DNA of 35,005 nucleotides from Hyphomicrobiaceae bacterium (GTDB taxonomy: Bacteria; Pseudomonadota; Alphaproteobacteria; Rhizobiales; Hyphomicrobiaceae). Both the position numbers and the translations under genes were made by a program. Shown here piece after piece: positions 31,852-35,005 of the stretch. The stretch covers positions 1-35,005 of the forward strand of contig JAFMSC010000002.1 of assembly GCA_017353825.1 (NCBI GenBank). The letters run 5' to 3'. Positions within the stretch are counted from its first letter, which is position 1; each line of letters begins with the position of its first letter. Under the pieces are notes generated by a model. The model was not told the DNA's origin. It worked only from the letters and a program-made list of their open reading frames with translations, and made no database searches.

Positions 31852-33903
31852 TCATTCCGCCGCGGCCCGGTGCGCGGCGAGCACGTTGTCGGCCAGCTTA
31901 CCCGTCAGTTCAGCCAGGTGGTGGAACTTCGCGGTATACGTGCCGACGCCGGCGGTGGCCGAGCGCAACTCCACGATCAGGTCCTGGATCTCCGACTCGG
32001 GCAGCTGCGCCCGCACCACGTCCCAACCCGGCCAGCCCTCGCGGGCATCGAAGCCCAGGATCTGGCCGCGCCGCTGCGAGATCATGGCGTTGACCTTCGC
32101 GGTGGCGTCGGACGGTATCGCGATCTCCACTTCCATCACCGGTTCCAGCAGCACCGGGCTGCACTTGGGCACGCCCTCGGCCATGGCGATGCGGCCCGCC
32201 TGGCGGAAGGCCATGTCGGAGGAGTCTACTGAGTGATACGAGCCGTCCGTGAGCGTCACGGCCACGTCCACCACCGGAAAGCCGCCCAGCGGCCCTCTCT
32301 GCAGGTAGTCCTGCACGCCGATTTCCACCGAGGGGATGAACTGGCGCGGCACCACCCCGCCGGTGATGGTCTCGGCGAACTGGAAGCCGGTGCCGCGCGC
32401 TAGCGGCTTGATGTCGATGACCACGTCGCCGAACTGACCGTGGCCGCCCGACTGCTTCTTGTGCCGGCCGCGGACCTCGATCCCCTTGCGGATCGTCTCC
32501 TTGTAGGGCACCTGGCGCGGCCTCGACTCGGCGTCCACGCCGTACTTGCGCTTGAGCCGCTCCAGGGCGACGCGCAGATGCATCTCGCCCTGGCCCCAAA
32601 GTACCATCTGATGCGTGTCCTTGGCATGGTCTAGGCGCAGCGACGGGTCCTCCTCGGTGAGCTTGGCCAGCGCGGCCGTCAGCTTCACCTCGTCCTTGCG
32701 GTCCTTGACGCCGATGGCGATGCCGTAGACGGGCTGCGGCGGCTCAGGCGCAGCGACTTGCGTGCAGCCCGCCTTGTCCGCGGAGAGCGTTTCGCCGGAG
32801 AGCGTCTTCTCGAGCCGCCCCAGAGCCACCGTCTCGCCGGCCTTCGCCGGCCCGCGCTTGCGCGCCTCCTGGCCCATCAGCGAGAACGCCGCCGCCGCCC
32901 GCTCCTCGGCGTGGGGGCCATGCACCACCGTGCCTTCGCCGAACTCGCCTGCCAGCACGCGCACCACGCTCATCTTGCCGCCGTGCGGGGTATAGACCGT
33001 CTTGATCACGTGGGCCGCCGATTTGACGTTCTCAAGCTTCAGCCGCTTGGCGGTGCGATCGACAAACGGGGCCTCGTGGCGCAGGGCCTTCAGGAGGCGC
33101 AGGATACCGTTACCGTTCTCGGCCGAGCCCAGCAGCACCGGCACGATCAGGCCCTCTTGCATGTCCTTGACCAGATCGGCGAACACCTTATCGCGCGTGG
33201 GCTGCACGTCGGCGAGCAGCTGCTCCATCAGCTCGTCGTCGTAGTCGGCGAGCTGCTCCAGCATGCGAAAGCGCGCCTCGCTCTCCCGGTCCTTGAGCGC
33301 CGTCGGGACCTCGACCACCTCGGCATTGGCCTGCTTGCGGTAGACGAACGCGCGTTCGAGCGCGAGGTCGACGACGCCGGATGCCCCGCCGTTCTCCCAG
33401 ATCGGTATCTGCCGCAACACCAGCGGCTTGGTGCTGGCGGGCTGTAGGGTGGGCAGGATGTCGCGCACGCGCGCGTCGAAGGAATCGATCTTGTTGAGGA
33501 ACAGGAAGCGCGGGATGCCGCGGTCCTCCAGTCGCTTCAGGATGAGCTGCAGAGCGGCTACGCGCTTGGGGTCGGGTTCGCACACGACGACGGCGGCATC
33601 GCACGCGGTGAGCGCAAGCGCCCCCTCGTGCTGGAATTCGATGGAGCCTGGACAGTCGATGAAGGTGAAATTGTCGCCGAGGAAGGTTGCGTCAGCAATG
33701 TTCAGCTCGACGCTCATGACGTGGTCGCGCGCCTCCGGGGAGGCGTCGCCAACGGTGTTCTTGTCGGCAACCACGCCCTGCCGGGTGACGGCGCCGCAAC
33801 GGGTCAGGATGGCTTCGAGCAGAGTGGTTTTGCCAGAGAGATAAGGCCCAACCAGTGCGATGCAGCGGGAGCTGCGGCCGGCCGGGCCAGCGGATTGCCC
33901 CAT
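31852..33903 (-). CDS. elongation factor G-like translational GTPase paralogue
   Basis: 683 residues in the EF-G domain order. GTPase motifs are G1 GPYLSGKTT (19-27), G3 DCPG (83-86) and G4 NKID (137-140). The usual RGITI switch-1 sequence is replaced by ARDHVMSVELNIADATF, which with the short G domain marks the divergent EF-G-like group of alphaproteobacteria rather than canonical FusA. Domains II-V follow, including HLRVALERLKRKYG, SGGHGQFGDVVIDI and the C-terminal EF-G domain. The ATG at 33903 has an excellent GAGGAGG site 6 nt upstream. It stands alone, not in an str operon, consistent with an accessory ribosome factor whose role is not established. Confidence 0.9.
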   Translation of the reverse strand: MGQSAGPAGRSSRCIALVGPYLSGKTTLLEAILTRCGAVTRQGVVADKNTVGDASPEARDHVMSVELNIADATFLGDNFTFIDCPGSIEFQHEGALALTACDAAVVVCEPDPKRVAALQLILKRLEDRGIPRFLFLNKIDSFDARVRDILPTLQPASTKPLVLRQIPIWENGGASGVVDLALERAFVYRKQANAEVVEVPTALKDRESEARFRMLEQLADYDDELMEQLLADVQPTRDKVFADLVKDMQEGLIVPVLLGSAENGNGILRLLKALRHEAPFVDRTAKRLKLENVKSAAHVIKTVYTPHGGKMSVVRVLAGEFGEGTVVHGPHAEERAAAAFSLMGQEARKRGPAKAGETVALGRLEKTLSGETLSADKAGCTQVAAPEPPQPVYGIAIGVKDRKDEVKLTAALAKLTEEDPSLRLDHAKDTHQMVLWGQGEMHLRVALERLKRKYGVDAESRPRQVPYKETIRKGIEVRGRHKKQSGGHGQFGDVVIDIKPLARGTGFQFAETITGGVVPRQFIPSVEIGVQDYLQRGPLGGFPVVDVAVTLTDGSYHSVDSSDMAFRQAGRIAMAEGVPKCSPVLLEPVMEVEIAIPSDATAKVNAMISQRRGQILGFDAREGWPGWDVVRAQLPESEIQDLIVELRSATAGVGTYTAKFHHLAELTGKLADNVLAAHRAAAE

Positions 33904-34248
33904 GAGTTCCTCCTCAATTTTGCGCTCAGGCAATGGGACGCCCCCAGCTCGCGCGCGCCCCGCGCCTGAGCTTCATGGGGCGCGTGACAGTATCGTGAAC
34001 CCGCGCCTCAGCCGGCGCAAGCGCTAACGGGGCCCCAACAGTTCGAGGGGTGCGCCCGACGCTCTTGCTGCATATGCGAGACCGAACAGTCACGATCTTT
34101 TCAACCGAAACTTGAGCGTCGCCACGAAGTGCCCGCAAATCGGGCGTACACAGTGGGTCAGACGCGGACAAGGACAGGGCTTGGAGCCGCAGGTTTGGCA
34201 GGAATTTTTGGCTGGAACCAACGCCTGGGCGTGCGGGTTTGGAGCGTC
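33904..34248. other. intergenic region, no gene recognised
   Basis: About 345 bases between the divergent EF-G-like gene and a small plus-strand ORF. No RNA gene or convincing promoter is recognised; one GTCAGAC half-site of the dispersed palindromic family lies near 34153. Confidence 0.4.
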
Positions 34249-34473
34249 ATGGGAATCGAGACACTCAACAGCGCTGCGTGGGCGGCCGGCTTCGCCATGG
34301 CCGCCTCGGAGGATGCCTTCGACGACGCCGTGCGCGTCAAGGAGGAGGCGGCCGACACCGATTGGCGGCCACGCGAGGCCGTTCTGGTGCGCCCGGTCGA
34401 GAAGTCGGACCGGCTCAAGGCGCTGTTCGGCTTCTTCCACTTCAGTCGGCGCGCACCCGTTTCGCCGGCCTAA
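34249..34473 (+). CDS. 74-residue hypothetical protein
   Basis: The ATG at 34249 has GGAG 5 nt upstream. The protein starts MGIETLNSAAWAAGFAMAAS, continues with an acidic stretch (EDAFDDAVRVKEEAADTD), and ends with a Phe-rich, basic segment (LKALFGFFHFSRRAP). No family recognised. Codon usage is like the neighbours, and it appears intact. Confidence 0.5.
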   Translation: MGIETLNSAAWAAGFAMAASEDAFDDAVRVKEEAADTDWRPREAVLVRPVEKSDRLKALFGFFHFSRRAPVSPA

Positions 34474-34565
34474 GTGCCGACCTGAGCGTGGGTCAGCGCG
34501 GTGCGGGGCCGCTTTCGAACCACTTGGGCACAAAGCTCGCCCGACGAACGGGTCTGACCACGTCA

Positions 34566-35005
34566 TCACGGGTATCTGCCCGCCGGAGCGCTGGCAACCC
34601 ACCCCAGAACATCGTCGTGGTGCACCGACACCCACAGGTGTCCGGCGTTTGGCAGCTCGGTCATGACGCAATGGGGAATGCGCTGCGCCAGCGCGCGCAC
34701 GGCCGCCAGCGGCACGTTGCAATCGCGGCTGCCGATCCAAAGGCGGGTCGGCGCACGGATCTTGCCAAGATCGACCTGCCACGGACGTGAGAACATGACA
34801 AGGTCGATGGTGGGCCCGGAGGTACCGGGCCGCAACCCCTCGCTGAAGCTGCGCAAGATGCGCTGACCGACATCGGGACGGCGAATCAGCCGCTTGTCGG
34901 GGCGCGCCGCGCGCCAGGTGGTGAGCCGGCTGGCGAGCCGCGGCGTGTGCGCCAGGCTCCAGCGGAACGCGCGCATGGCGGTGGAGACCGTGCGCGGCCG
35001 CCGCG
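34566..35005 (-). CDS. alpha/beta hydrolase, C-terminal part (cut by window end)
   Basis: The frame is open to the window edge, so the 5' end, with the nucleophile elbow, is outside. The visible part contains the cap-like helices RAFRWSLAHTPRLASRLTTW, then the strand IRAPTRLWIGSRDCNVPLAA with the probable acidic residue (Asp in GSRD), and the catalytic His in LPNAGHLWVSVHHD. This is the pattern of the last third of an alpha/beta-fold hydrolase (lysophospholipase/esterase-like). Substrate unknown. Confidence 0.8.
   Translation of the reverse strand, partial: RRPRTVSTAMRAFRWSLAHTPRLASRLTTWRAARPDKRLIRRPDVGQRILRSFSEGLRPGTSGPTIDLVMFSRPWQVDLGKIRAPTRLWIGSRDCNVPLAAVRALAQRIPHCVMTELPNAGHLWVSVHHDDVLGWVASAPAGRYP

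Overview
The window looks like a stretch of chromosome from a GC-rich alphaproteobacterium, most likely order Hyphomicrobiales. The evidence is a ctrA gene divergent from a fliJ-like gene with sciP (DUF1153) close by, a CcrM-type GANTC site upstream of ctrA, an alphaproteobacterial EF-G-like paralogue, an E. coli-type membrane-anchored FadE in a fadE-fadJ-fadI operon, and many closely packed genes. Species cannot be fixed from the sequence.

Layout. Positions 1-4.58 kb are accessory and partly decayed. They hold a frameshifted small gene, a secreted caspase-like (C14) protein, a tetratricopeptide remnant, a stretch with no recognisable gene, a small membrane protein interrupted by about 19 copies of a 5-bp repeat, and the 3' end of an IS630 transposase. 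Positions 4.58-9.9 kb are a phage- or island-like block. It starts at a 3' tRNA-Gly(CCC) fragment (a probable att site) next to a tyrosine recombinase, then carries a HigB/HigA toxin-antitoxin pair with a perfect palindromic operator, a ribbon-helix-helix protein overlapping a tiny membrane ORF, an ERF single-strand annealing protein, and a chain of very small overlapping ORFs. It ends with two frameshifted secreted/lipoprotein genes and a terminator. An intact tRNA-Pro(UGG) follows.

From 10.2 kb the content is mostly core-like. It includes aroQ, a Tat-type molybdopterin oxidoreductase with a cytochrome b561 partner, two secreted proteins (one ClpP/SppA-like), acs, ctrA, fliJ, a lipoprotein, sciP, mnmA, a PmtA-like methyltransferase, and fadE-fadJ-fadI. 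Next come a TnpB remnant, a two-gene unit encoding a periplasmic protein and a di-haem peroxidase fused to a cupredoxin domain, a PKHD-type 2-oxoglutarate dioxygenase, an EF-G-like GTPase, a small ORF, and a partial alpha/beta hydrolase at the right edge.

How genes work together. acs and the fad operon both feed acetyl-CoA metabolism. CtrA and SciP are respectively the master cell-cycle regulator and its co-repressor, with a motility gene between them. The most unusual item is the 5-bp repeat at 3660-3756. It sits in frame in a membrane-protein gene, is stop-free in all three frames on the coding strand, and encodes a hydrophobic LLYFT periodicity. A gain or loss of one unit would truncate the protein. 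This is the layout of a phase-variable contingency locus, unusual for this kind of organism. Single-base frameshifts are confined to the accessory regions while long core genes are intact, which points to decay more than to poor sequence quality.
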